From contig JAQUFX010000023.1 of assembly GCA_028684435.1 (NCBI GenBank), positions 1 through 17,060 of the forward strand: a stretch of 17,060 nucleotides of DNA, read 5' to 3'. A program made the position numbers and the translations under genes. Position 1 is the stretch's first letter. Each line of letters begins with the position of its first letter. Positions 6,932 to 13,768 of the stretch are shown one piece after another. The notes below the pieces were generated by a model that saw only the letters and a list, made by a program, of their open reading frames with translations, was not told the DNA's origin and did not search any database. The DNA comes from Bacilli bacterium (lineage in GTDB: Bacteria; Bacillota_I; Bacilli_A; RF39; UBA660).

Positions 6932-7750
6932 ATGCTTATAGATGTTTTTAAGACAATTATCCTTGGCATTATTGAAGGTATTACCGAGTGGTTACCTATT
7001 AGTAGCACTGGTCATATGATTATAGCTGAAGAGTTTTTAAAGCTCGAAGTTAGTGCGGAATTTTGGGAAATGTTTTTAATAGTAATTCAATTAGGAGCAA
7101 TATTTGCTATTGTAGTGTTATTTTTTAAAAATTTATTTCCATGGGGATTTAATAAAACCAAAAAAGAAACTAAAGATACTTTTAATTTATGGTATAAAAT
7201 AATAATCGGATGTCTTCCAGCGGCATTAATAGGTATTCCTTTAAGTGATAAAATTGATGAATTATTTTTTAATCCAGGGACGGTAGCTTTGATGTTAATT
7301 ATTTATGGTATATTATTTATCATAGTAGAAAATAAACAAAAAAATAAAAATTATCGTGTAAAAGAAGTTAATAACATTACATGTAAAGATGCTCTTTTAG
7401 TAGGATTGTTTCAAGTATTATCATTAATTCCAGGAACTAGCCGGAGTGGTGCTACAATATTAGGGGGATTAATAATAGGGCTTGACAGAACTGTTGCAGC
7501 TAGTTATACTTTTTACTTAGCAGTTCCTGTTATGTTAGGAGCTTCGCTCATTAAATTATTGAAATTTGGTTTTGTTTTTAGTAGTAGTGAAATAATTATT
7601 TTAATTATTGGTATGTTAACAGCTTTTATAATATCTATTTTAACTATCAAATTATTGTTAAAATATATTAAGAAGAATGATTTTAAAGTATTTGGATATT
7701 ATCGAATCTTATTAGGATTGGTAGTAATATTATATTTTCTTTTAAAATAA
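6932..7750 (+). CDS. uppP: Undecaprenyl-diphosphatase UppP (BacA family)
   Basis: 272-aa integral membrane enzyme that dephosphorylates undecaprenyl diphosphate, recycling the lipid carrier for peptidoglycan and other surface polymers. Both active-site motifs are visible: E15-G-I-T-E19 followed by LPISSTGH with His28, and PGTSRSGAT at 167-175 with the essential Arg171. The remainder alternates hydrophobic helices, as in the roughly 270-aa family. AAGGAG precedes the ATG. Two membrane-anchored extracytoplasmic proteins and a zinc ribbon follow in the same direction with small gaps and one overlap, so it is probably the first gene of a four-gene envelope unit. BacA proteins also give bacitracin tolerance. 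Confidence 0.96.
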   Translation: MLIDVFKTIILGIIEGITEWLPISSTGHMIIAEEFLKLEVSAEFWEMFLIVIQLGAIFAIVVLFFKNLFPWGFNKTKKETKDTFNLWYKIIIGCLPAALIGIPLSDKIDELFFNPGTVALMLIIYGILFIIVENKQKNKNYRVKEVNNITCKDALLVGLFQVLSLIPGTSRSGATILGGLIIGLDRTVAASYTFYLAVPVMLGASLIKLLKFGFVFSSSEIIILIIGMLTAFIISILTIKLLLKYIKKNDFKVFGYYRILLGLVVILYFLLK

Positions 7751-7765
7751 GCGTGGTGATTTAAA

Positions 7766-8578
7766 ATGAAGCAAAATATTATAATGATTATTATATTAGT
7801 AATATTATTTTTATTCGGATTATTAATATATGATTTTAGTGATGAACTAGATAAATCAGTAAGTGATCATAACTGGTATCGAATTGAAAATAATGAGTTA
7901 ACAGTCATTAGTTTTAAAAATCAAGTTTTTTCTTATTATTATGTTGAAACGAAAAAGCCGGTAAGTTTATTTGAATTATGTACTTCTTTTAGATATAACC
8001 GCAGCATTAAAGTAATTAAATTAAGCTGTAATATTAAAGAAAATAAGTTATATGTAGCATCTGTTGATGATAAAAAATTAACGATAACTATTAATGGTGT
8101 TGAAAATGTATTTTATATAAATGAATCAGAAGCAATAAAAGCGGATTTTATAAAGAAAAATAATTTAAATGAAGAGCAATTTGGGGATTTAATGAATACT
8201 TCTTTATCCGAGTTTAATACTACAACTACTGATGATGTAGTAAATTTGTTTAATGCTAAGAAAAATCAATTAGTTGCTTTTGTAACTAAAGAACTTACTA
8301 TTCAAAATGCTTTAAATTTAAAAGCTTTACATAATTTTATTAGTAATACTAATACCAATGTTTTTGTATTAGATATTGATTCTTTAGAAGCAAGTGAAAT
8401 AGAAAAGTTCAGTGAAATAAATATAAAAATTAGTGAAATAATTAAACAAGCTCCTAATTCAATTTCTTTATATAATATAGGAAATAAAAAACATGAATTA
8501 ATAACTGGGATTGAAGTAAAAGCATTTAATGAAGTAGATGGTTATCAAATAAAGGAAGTTTATAGTGAAACTAATTAA
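7766..8578 (+). CDS. Membrane-anchored protein with a cysteine-free thioredoxin-like domain
   Basis: 270-aa protein of unknown function. One N-terminal helix (about 4-22) has a positive start, so the rest is probably outside the membrane. Residues 35-120 are a beta-rich region with two cysteines (72 and 88) that may pair. Residues about 155-255 resemble a thioredoxin fold: strand QLVAFVTKE, a helix, strand NVFVLDID, a helix, then QAPNSISLYNIGNKKHELITG, where Pro230 takes the cis-proline place. There is no CXXC; the position after the first strand reads TKELTIQ. It would therefore be structural or binding rather than redox. It begins 16 nt after uppP with a GTGGTGAT site and overlaps the next gene by 14 nt, which suggests coupled translation and a shared role. 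Confidence 0.65.
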   Translation: MKQNIIMIIILVILFLFGLLIYDFSDELDKSVSDHNWYRIENNELTVISFKNQVFSYYYVETKKPVSLFELCTSFRYNRSIKVIKLSCNIKENKLYVASVDDKKLTITINGVENVFYINESEAIKADFIKKNNLNEEQFGDLMNTSLSEFNTTTTDDVVNLFNAKKNQLVAFVTKELTIQNALNLKALHNFISNTNTNVFVLDIDSLEASEIEKFSEINIKISEIIKQAPNSISLYNIGNKKHELITGIEVKAFNEVDGYQIKEVYSETN

Positions 8579-9248
8579 TTTACAATATATTATATTATTT
8601 ACTGGTTTAATTTTATCAGTAATTAGTTTTTTTATGATTGGTGATTATATGAAAAAAATATATCATCAAAATAAAGAAATATTGGTGCTTAATCAAGATA
8701 CTAAAAAATCAATAAATGAATTTCAAACTACAAATATAACAACAAAAGAAAGTATAAAAATAGAAAAAACAATAACTAAAAAAGTAATTATAACATCAAA
8801 AGTAATTCCAACTACTAATAAAATTGATGAAATAATTTTTGATGGGTTAACTGAAAGTGAGTTAACAATTAAATTAAATAAAAATTTAAATAATATTTTA
8901 GATAATACAGGCATTTATTTTAGTGCTTATACTAAAAAAACCGGACTTGATCCTTATTTATCAGTCGCAATTATACTTCAAGAAACAGGTTGTAAATGGA
9001 AATGCTCCTCAATAACAATTAATTGTAATAATGTTGGAGGAATAAAAGGAATTCCTTCATGTAATGGAGGTTCTTATAAAAGATATGAAACTATCGAAGA
9101 AGGAATAAAAAGTTATTTAGATATTATTTATAATAATTATTATCTTAAAGGATTTAATACACCGGAATTAATGAATCCAAAATATGCATCTAGTAATGAA
9201 TGGAGTATAGCTGTTAATAAATATATTAATGCAATTAGAGAAAGCTAA
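8565..9248 (+). CDS. Membrane-anchored glucosaminidase-like cell wall hydrolase (GTG start)
   Basis: 227-aa protein. A single N-terminal helix (about 7-25) anchors it, a Lys/Thr-rich spacer (about 26-90) may span the wall, and residues 115-227 resemble a glucosaminidase (PF01832-type, lysozyme-like) domain. Visible signs are AIILQETG with candidate catalytic Glu140, NNVGGIK, GSYKRYETIEEGIKSYLD, and a C-terminal block with NPKYASS and KYINAI. Four cysteines (143, 147, 154, 166) surround the active-site region, unusual for a wall hydrolase, and could be two disulfides. The start is GTG inside the previous gene, with AAAGGAAG upstream. It probably cleaves peptidoglycan glycan strands. Whether it is catalytic or only glycan-binding is not settled. 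Confidence 0.75.
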   Translation: MKLINLQYIILFTGLILSVISFFMIGDYMKKIYHQNKEILVLNQDTKKSINEFQTTNITTKESIKIEKTITKKVIITSKVIPTTNKIDEIIFDGLTESELTIKLNKNLNNILDNTGIYFSAYTKKTGLDPYLSVAIILQETGCKWKCSSITINCNNVGGIKGIPSCNGGSYKRYETIEEGIKSYLDIIYNNYYLKGFNTPELMNPKYASSNEWSIAVNKYINAIRES

Positions 9249-9299
9249 TTGTATTTTTAATTTTATTTTGTTACTATTAATAATAGGTAGGTGCATAAT

Positions 9300-9452
9300 A
9301 TGAAATACAAATGTAAAATTTGTGGATTTATTCATGAAGGAGAAATATTAGATGGTTATTATTGTCCTTTATGCAAGACTACATTATTTGATTTTGAAAT
9401 AATAGAAGAAGAACCAAAAAAAAGTAATAATAAAGAAAAAAAATCAAAATAA
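9300..9452 (+). CDS. Small rubredoxin-like zinc-ribbon protein
   Basis: 50-aa protein with C5-K-I-C8-G-F and, after 13 residues, C22-P-L-C25-K, two knuckles that bind one metal ion. The pattern (YKCKICGFIHEGE, then YYCPLC) matches the rubredoxin-like ribbon at the end of rubrerythrins, with no diiron domain attached. A Glu run and a Lys-rich tail follow (residues 36-50). TAGGTAGGTG precedes the ATG, so it is a real gene despite its size. It lies 51 nt after the glucosaminidase-like gene and directly before the terminator, so it is probably the last gene of the uppP unit. Function is unknown; electron transfer, zinc storage or an accessory role are all possible. Confidence 0.75.
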   Translation: MKYKCKICGFIHEGEILDGYYCPLCKTTLFDFEIIEEEPKKSNNKEKKSK

Positions 9453-9513
9453 TAAAATTAACCTATTAAGTGGACTCTTAAAAGACCTGCTTTATAGGTT
9501 AATTTTATTATAA
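9451..9513. terminator. Bidirectional terminator between convergent genes, 16-bp stem
   Basis: AATAAAATTAACCTAT (9451-9466) is perfectly complementary to 9494-9509, around a 27-nt loop that contains a small TTAAG/CTTAA hairpin. AT-rich tails lie on both sides. One arm overlaps the end of the zinc-ribbon gene and the other overlaps the stop codon of the glycosyltransferase gene on the opposite strand. Confidence 0.75.
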
Positions 9514-10452
9514 AATATTATCCTTATTAAAGCCTAATTTATTTTTAGCAACATAAATCGGTCTTTTTTTACATTCTAAATAAGTCTTAGCAATATATTC
9601 TCCAAGAATACCAATTGCCATTAATTGTATGCCTCCTAATAAAAGAATAAGACTTATTAATGAAGCATATCCAGGAACTTCAATTCCGGTAATAAATGTT
9701 TGGATTAAAATAATAATTAAATATATAAAAGCCCCAAGAGCAAAGATAAGTCCAATTACTGTTGCTATTCTAAGTGGCTTGATACTAAAATTTATTATAC
9801 CATTAAAAGCATATTTAAATTGATTAATTATATTAAAAGATGATGTACCACTATTTCTGTTTTCAACTTGATATTCCATATAATAAGTGTTAAAACCTAC
9901 CCAAGAAAAGATTCCTTTTGAAAAGCGATTATTTTCTGCTAATAAGCAGATTGAATCTACTACATAACTTCTAAACATTCTAAAATCAGAGGCCCCTTTG
10001 ACAAATTTAGTATCGCTAATTTTATTAATAAAAGAATAAAACATTCCTTTTAAGATTTTATTTAAAATGTTTTCTTTGTTTCGAGTTTTATTTACCATTG
10101 CAATTTGATCATATTCAAGATTATTATCAAGATAATTCATCATATCAAGTAAATACTTAGGATTTTGTTGACAATCTCCATCTATAATTACAGTATATTC
10201 GGCATTTGAATAAGTTAAGCCTGAATGAATAGCAGCATCTTTTCCAAAATTACGACTAAAATTAATAACTCTAACATGGATAGGATCTTTTTCGTAAATT
10301 TCTTTTAATTTATAATAAGTTTTATCTTTAGATCCATCATTAATAAATATTAATTCATAATCGATATCATCTAAAGTTTCAGTTAATAATTTATGAAGTA
10401 GGTCAACATTTCCTTCTTCATTATACATAGGAATAACAACATTTAATTTCAT
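9508..10452 (-). CDS. Family 2 glycosyltransferase, GtrB/DPM1-like polyprenyl-phosphate sugar transferase
   Basis: 314-aa protein that transfers a sugar from a nucleotide to a polyprenyl phosphate at the cytosolic face. The GT-A domain shows VVIPMYNEEGN (5-15), INDGSKDKT (38-45), RNFGKDAAIHSG (67-78), and the metal-binding D91-G-D93 followed by CQQNP where most relatives have LQDPP. KGASDFRMF lies at 152-160, two helices at about 228-250 and 264-286, and the usual ending GEYIAKTYLECKKRP. An earlier in-frame ATG at 10524 is rejected, because the promoter's extended -10 (10515-10507) lies inside that extension and no ribosome site precedes it. The chosen ATG has only a weak ribosome site. It is probably a surface-polymer sugar donor; the sugar is unknown. 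Confidence 0.88.
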   Translation of the reverse strand: MKLNVVIPMYNEEGNVDLLHKLLTETLDDIDYELIFINDGSKDKTYYKLKEIYEKDPIHVRVINFSRNFGKDAAIHSGLTYSNAEYTVIIDGDCQQNPKYLLDMMNYLDNNLEYDQIAMVNKTRNKENILNKILKGMFYSFINKISDTKFVKGASDFRMFRSYVVDSICLLAENNRFSKGIFSWVGFNTYYMEYQVENRNSGTSSFNIINQFKYAFNGIINFSIKPLRIATVIGLIFALGAFIYLIIILIQTFITGIEVPGYASLISLILLLGGIQLMAIGILGEYIAKTYLECKKRPIYVAKNKLGFNKDNIL

Positions 10453-10506
10453 ACTTATACTCAATCTAACGAAAATTTTAGATTTCCTTTCTTTATATCT
10501 ATTTAA

Positions 10507-10535
10507 ATTATACCATAAATTCATTTATGTTTTAA
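10507..10535 (-). promoter_or_regulatory. Promoter of the glycosyltransferase gene
   Basis: On the minus strand TTAAAA (10535-10530), a 17-nt spacer and the extended -10 TGGTATAAT (10515-10507). It predicts a start near 10500 and a leader of about 48 nt before the chosen ATG. Confidence 0.55.
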
Positions 10536-10544
10536 TAGAAAAAT

Positions 10545-10573
10545 TTATAATTAATAATGTGATATGATATAAT
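10545..10573 (+). promoter_or_regulatory. Promoter of the ATP-grasp gene
   Basis: TTATAA (10545-10550), a 17-nt spacer and the extended -10 TGATATAAT (10565-10573). It lies back to back with the glycosyltransferase promoter. The predicted start, near 10580, makes the upstream ATG at 10582 an unlikely initiator. Confidence 0.55.
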
Positions 10574-10599
10574 AGGTATTAATGAAAGAGGTATTAATT

Positions 10600-11616
10600 A
10601 TGAGTAAAACGAAGTATTATTTACGAATAATTACAGGAGTCAGATTTAAACGATTAAAAAATGTTATAGATGATGTAGCAAAAAAGACCAGTAAAAATAA
10701 ATTTCAGATATTTTTAGATATGATAAATTGTGGTTTAAAATATGGTGCAGGATTTCATGATTATAATATATTTGCATTTTATAATATGAATCATAAACAA
10801 AGAAAAACATATGTAACTAGAGTTATAAATAAAAAAGTTATTTCTTTATGTAATAATCAAAAATATTCTTATATTTTTGATAATAAGAATATTTTTAATG
10901 AACGTTTTAAAAAATATTTAAATCGCGAATTTTTAGATTTAGCTAATATAGATTTTAATGATTTTAAAAAATTTATGAAAAATAAAGAAATAATATTTGC
11001 TAAGCCAAATATTGGTGAAAGTGGAAAAGGAATTGAAAGATTAAATAAAAATAATTTTAAAGATTTAAAAGAGATGTTTAAATATATAAATAATCCTGAT
11101 AATAATTTTGGAGTTATTGAAGAGTTAATTATACAACATAAAGCATTAAATAAATTATATCCTCTAGCGATTAATTCATTAAGAATTGTAACCATAGTCG
11201 TAGATGAAAAACCTTATGTAGTTTATGCTGTGTGTAAAATGGGTAATGAAGGAAAATTTGTTGATAATATAGAAAACTCAGGCATATTTTGTCCAATTGA
11301 TATAGATACTGGTAAAATAAATGGTCTTGCTAGAAGTTCTAAATTAATAAATTATACAAAGCATCCTTTTACGAAAGTTGAATTGATAGGATATCAATTA
11401 CCTTATATTAAAGAGGCTTTAAAACTAGTTGAAAAAGCAGCCTTAGAAATCAAAGAAATAAAATATATTGGTTGGGATGTTGCTATTACTGAAAACGGAC
11501 CATGCATAATCGAAGGAAATGATTATCCTGGATATGATTTTTGGCAATTACCGGAACATACACCGAATAAAATTGGCTTACTTCCATATTATAAAAAAAT
11601 ATTACCTGATTTATAA
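10600..11616 (+). CDS. Sugar-transfer-associated ATP-grasp family protein
   Basis: 338-aa cytosolic enzyme. The N-terminal part (about 1-125) is mostly helical and basic. An ATP-grasp domain follows: the Gly-rich loop FAKPNIGESGKG (133-144), IEELI (173-177), NSLRIVT (192-198), then VYAVCKMG, NIENSGIF, and the metal-binding end GWDVAITENG with IIEGNDYPGYD (about 291-313). This pattern fits the family called sugar-transfer-associated ATP-grasp (PF14397), often found near polysaccharide genes, which is thought to ligate a carboxylate to an amine or alcohol. AGAGGT suits the ATG at 10600 better than one at 10582. The reaction is unknown. Its divergent partner is a glycosyltransferase, and its convergent neighbour an aminotransferase that makes an amino-acid amine. 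Confidence 0.8.
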   Translation: MSKTKYYLRIITGVRFKRLKNVIDDVAKKTSKNKFQIFLDMINCGLKYGAGFHDYNIFAFYNMNHKQRKTYVTRVINKKVISLCNNQKYSYIFDNKNIFNERFKKYLNREFLDLANIDFNDFKKFMKNKEIIFAKPNIGESGKGIERLNKNNFKDLKEMFKYINNPDNNFGVIEELIIQHKALNKLYPLAINSLRIVTIVVDEKPYVVYAVCKMGNEGKFVDNIENSGIFCPIDIDTGKINGLARSSKLINYTKHPFTKVELIGYQLPYIKEALKLVEKAALEIKEIKYIGWDVAITENGPCIIEGNDYPGYDFWQLPEHTPNKIGLLPYYKKILPDL

Positions 11617-11626
11617 TTTATTGCTT

Positions 11627-11655
11627 AAAAAAAGATAAAAATTTTATCTTTTTTT
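11627..11655. terminator. Bidirectional terminator between ATP-grasp and aminotransferase genes
   Basis: A nearly uninterrupted 14-bp inverted repeat with arms AAAAAAAGATAAAA and TTTTATCTTTTTTT around one base. The inner AT pairs would open to form the loop. A- and T-runs on both sides let it serve both convergent genes. Confidence 0.75.
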
Positions 11656-11657
11656 AT

Positions 11658-12926
11658 TTATTGAGATTTCAACCTTGTCACTTGATATTTATTTAATTCT
11701 TTTATAACAGTTATTAATATCTCTATTCCTTTATTTAAAAGTTCTTCTTCAATTAATAAGGAAGGCATTAATTTAATTACTGAGTTATTTCTTCCGGCTT
11801 TTTCAATTACCAATCCTTGATTAAAGCATTCTCTACTAATATTAGTTGCTAGCTGTTCATCTTTAACATCGATACCCCAAATAAAACCAATACCTCTTAA
11901 TTCGAATTCTGGATAATCAAGTAAAAATGTTTTAAGCTTTTCTTGAATTTTATTTGATAAATTAGCAACTCTATCTTGGATATTGTCATTTGTAACTAAT
12001 TCTAGACCAGCTTTGGCTCCAACCATTGCTAATTGATTTCCTCTAAATGTGCCATTATGTTCACCAGGAGTCCATATATCTAATTCTGGTTTTAATAAAG
12101 TAACTGCAAATGGTAAACCATATCCTCCAAGTGATTTAGATAAACATACAATATCAGGAATGATATCTGCTCTTTCAAAGGAAAAATAATTTCCGCTTCT
12201 TCCACATCCGACTTGAATATCATCAACAATTAATAAAATATCATATTTATCACATATATTTCTTAAACCTTTTAAATATTCATTAGATAAGACATATACA
12301 CCACCTTCAGCTTGAGTGGTTTCAATTATAATTGCTGCAGGTTTATCAATTCCTGAATGATCATCACTTAATATAATTTCTAAGTAATTAATCATATCAA
12401 CATCTGGGAACATATATGGTGTAGGGATATGAGTAACATTATAAAGGGGAACTCCTGCTCCGCCTCGGCTTCCAATATCAGTTGTAAGTGCTAATGAACC
12501 TAAACTCATACCGTGAAATCCACCCATGAGAGCTAAAATATTATTTCTTTTTTTAACTTTACGAGCTAATTTAAGTGCTGCTTCAACTGAGTTAGTACCA
12601 GTTGGACCTGTGAATTGTATTTTATAATTATAACCTTTTGGTTCTAATAATTTATTTTCAAAATATTCAATAAATTCTTTCTTAGCAGTTGTATACATAT
12701 CAAGTGAATGTACTATACCATCTTTATTTAAATAATCAATAATTTTTGATTTAATATAATCATTATTATGACCATAATTAAGTGCTCCAGCACCACAAAA
12801 GAAATCTATATATTCTTTACCATCAGTATCTTTCATTATTGATCCTTTGGCATAATTAAATTCTTTAGGAAATGATCTACAATAAGATCTTACTTCTGAT
12901 TCATATTTTTTAAAAACTTCTTCCAT
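11658..12926 (-). CDS. ectB: EctB-like diaminobutyrate--2-oxoglutarate aminotransferase
   Basis: 422-aa PLP enzyme of the class III aminotransferases, expected to make L-2,4-diaminobutyrate from aspartate semialdehyde with glutamate as amino donor. The EctB-specific start ESEVRSYCRSFP (9-20), FCGAGALNYGHNN (43-55), GPTGTN (107-112), GGFHGMSLGSLALT (135-148), IVDDIQVGCGRSG (233-245), the Schiff-base Lys264 in CLSKSLGGYG, and GEHNGTFRGNQLA (288-300) are all present and intact at the family's length. AGAAGGA lies well before the ATG. EctA and EctC, needed for ectoine, are not in the window. The product could instead feed diaminobutyrate-containing peptides, siderophores, polyamines or a surface polymer. 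Specificity could also extend to other omega-amines. Confidence 0.85.
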   Translation of the reverse strand: MEEVFKKYESEVRSYCRSFPKEFNYAKGSIMKDTDGKEYIDFFCGAGALNYGHNNDYIKSKIIDYLNKDGIVHSLDMYTTAKKEFIEYFENKLLEPKGYNYKIQFTGPTGTNSVEAALKLARKVKKRNNILALMGGFHGMSLGSLALTTDIGSRGGAGVPLYNVTHIPTPYMFPDVDMINYLEIILSDDHSGIDKPAAIIIETTQAEGGVYVLSNEYLKGLRNICDKYDILLIVDDIQVGCGRSGNYFSFERADIIPDIVCLSKSLGGYGLPFAVTLLKPELDIWTPGEHNGTFRGNQLAMVGAKAGLELVTNDNIQDRVANLSNKIQEKLKTFLLDYPEFELRGIGFIWGIDVKDEQLATNISRECFNQGLVIEKAGRNNSVIKLMPSLLIEEELLNKGIEILITVIKELNKYQVTRLKSQ

Positions 12927-12948
12927 AAAACCGTCCTTCTCATTAAGT

Positions 12949-12977
12949 AGAATAACATTTTTTTAAATAGTTTACAA
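12949..12977 (-). promoter_or_regulatory. Promoter of the ectB-like gene
   Basis: On the minus strand TTGTAA (12977-12972), a 17-nt spacer and the extended -10 TGTTATTCT (12957-12949). The predicted start lies just before the AGAAGGA ribosome site. Confidence 0.6.
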
Positions 12978-12999
12978 TCAAATTTTTTTATTTTGTAAA

Positions 13000-13272
13000 T
13001 AGATTAATTTAAGTTATTATAAACTGAAAGAAAAGAGTGAATGGATGAGTAAAAAAAATAATCTATTTGATTTATTAATTTTTGCTGTAACAGAATATCA
13101 TTATATATTGATGATATTATTACAACCATATGGAAATTAAATGGAGTTATATAATGAACATTTGGGAACATTAAATAGAAGAAAGAGATAATTTATGTAA
13201 AGATATTATATATTATAAAGGGGAAAAATTAAATAAAATTTTAATTTTTCATTTAAAACTGAAAAAAAACGG
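13000..13272 (+). other. Gap with short broken reading frames, no clear gene
   Basis: Between the ectB promoter and the S10 promoter there is a 31-codon frame (13045-13140, starting MSKKNNLFDLLIF) behind a GAGTGA-like site. After it, an ATG at 13154 behind GGAG opens a frame that hits TAA after six codons (13172) and then stays open to 13297, reading about RDNLCKDIIYYKGEKLN. The pieces look like remains of one or two decayed genes, but I recognise neither and could be seeing chance frames in AT-rich DNA. Confidence 0.25.
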
Positions 13273-13301
13273 TTGCATAACATATATTTTACTGGTATAA
13301 T
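13273..13301 (+). promoter_or_regulatory. Main promoter of the S10 ribosomal protein operon
   Basis: TTGCAT (13273-13278), a 17-nt spacer and the extended -10 TGGTATAAT (13293-13301). It predicts a start near 13308 and a leader of about 128 nt. Confidence 0.75.
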
Positions 13302-13305
13302 GTAC

Positions 13306-13427
13306 CTTAGTTTGACATGGCTAAGATGTGCGAGGTTGCTGATACTCTAGGATGAGTTGCTAACTTATACTAGGCTCGGGATATTTGCTACGGAGTCAAG
13401 TTTATACTAGATGTAAACGGAAGGAGG
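13306..13427 (+). promoter_or_regulatory. Structured S10 operon leader
   Basis: The untranslated leader is much less AT-rich than nearby spacers and can fold: CTTAG 13306-13310 with CTAAG 13321-13325; ACTC 13344-13347 with GAGT 13354-13357; AGTT 13355-13358 with AACT 13361-13364 (these two compete); GTTTA 13400-13404 with TAAAC 13414-13418, just before the GGAGG site (13423-13427). The block GATGTGCGAGGTTGCTGA (13325-13342) looks like the Bacillota S10 leader as I recall it. An autoregulatory role, as with L4 in enterobacteria, is an inference. Confidence 0.55.
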
Positions 13428-13435
13428 ACATGCGA

Positions 13436-13741
13436 ATGTCAAAAGTAAGAATCAAACTAAAAGCATATGATCATAAAGTTCTAGATGCTGCAGCAATTAA
13501 AATTGTTGATACTGTTAAGAGAACAGGCGGAGATATCTCTGGACCTGTCCCACTACCTACAGAAATACAAAAGTATACTGTATTGAAAGCAGTACATAAG
13601 TATAAAGATTCTCGTGAACAATTTGAAATGCGTACTCACAAAAGACTTATTGATATAAAAAATCCTAGTAAGGAAACAATGGATGCTTTAACTCATTTGG
13701 ATTTGCCAAGTGGTGTTGACATCGAAATCAAAACTAACTAA
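13436..13741 (+). CDS. rpsJ: Small ribosomal subunit protein S10
   Basis: 101-aa S10, the first gene of its operon. MSKVRIKLKAYDH, a Thr-Gly-Gly turn, SGPVPLPTEIQKYTVLKAVHKYKDSREQFEMRTHKR and the ending LPSGVDIEIKTN are all typical. S10 sits in the 30S head and also joins NusB in antitermination. ATGs occur at 13430 and 13436; GGAGG at 13423-13427 is 8 nt from the second and only 2 nt from the first, and the family start MSKVRIKLKAY fits, so 13436 is used. The frame stays open upstream through the leader without a proper start. Confidence 0.98.
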   Translation: MSKVRIKLKAYDHKVLDAAAIKIVDTVKRTGGDISGPVPLPTEIQKYTVLKAVHKYKDSREQFEMRTHKRLIDIKNPSKETMDALTHLDLPSGVDIEIKTN

Positions 13742-13768
13742 AAAAATAGAAAATGAGGAGGAAGTAAA

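Noticed and set aside
10453..10524. N-terminal 24-codon extension of the glycosyltransferase
   Set aside because: It contains the extended -10 promoter, has no ribosome site, and family members begin at MKLNVVIPMYNEE.
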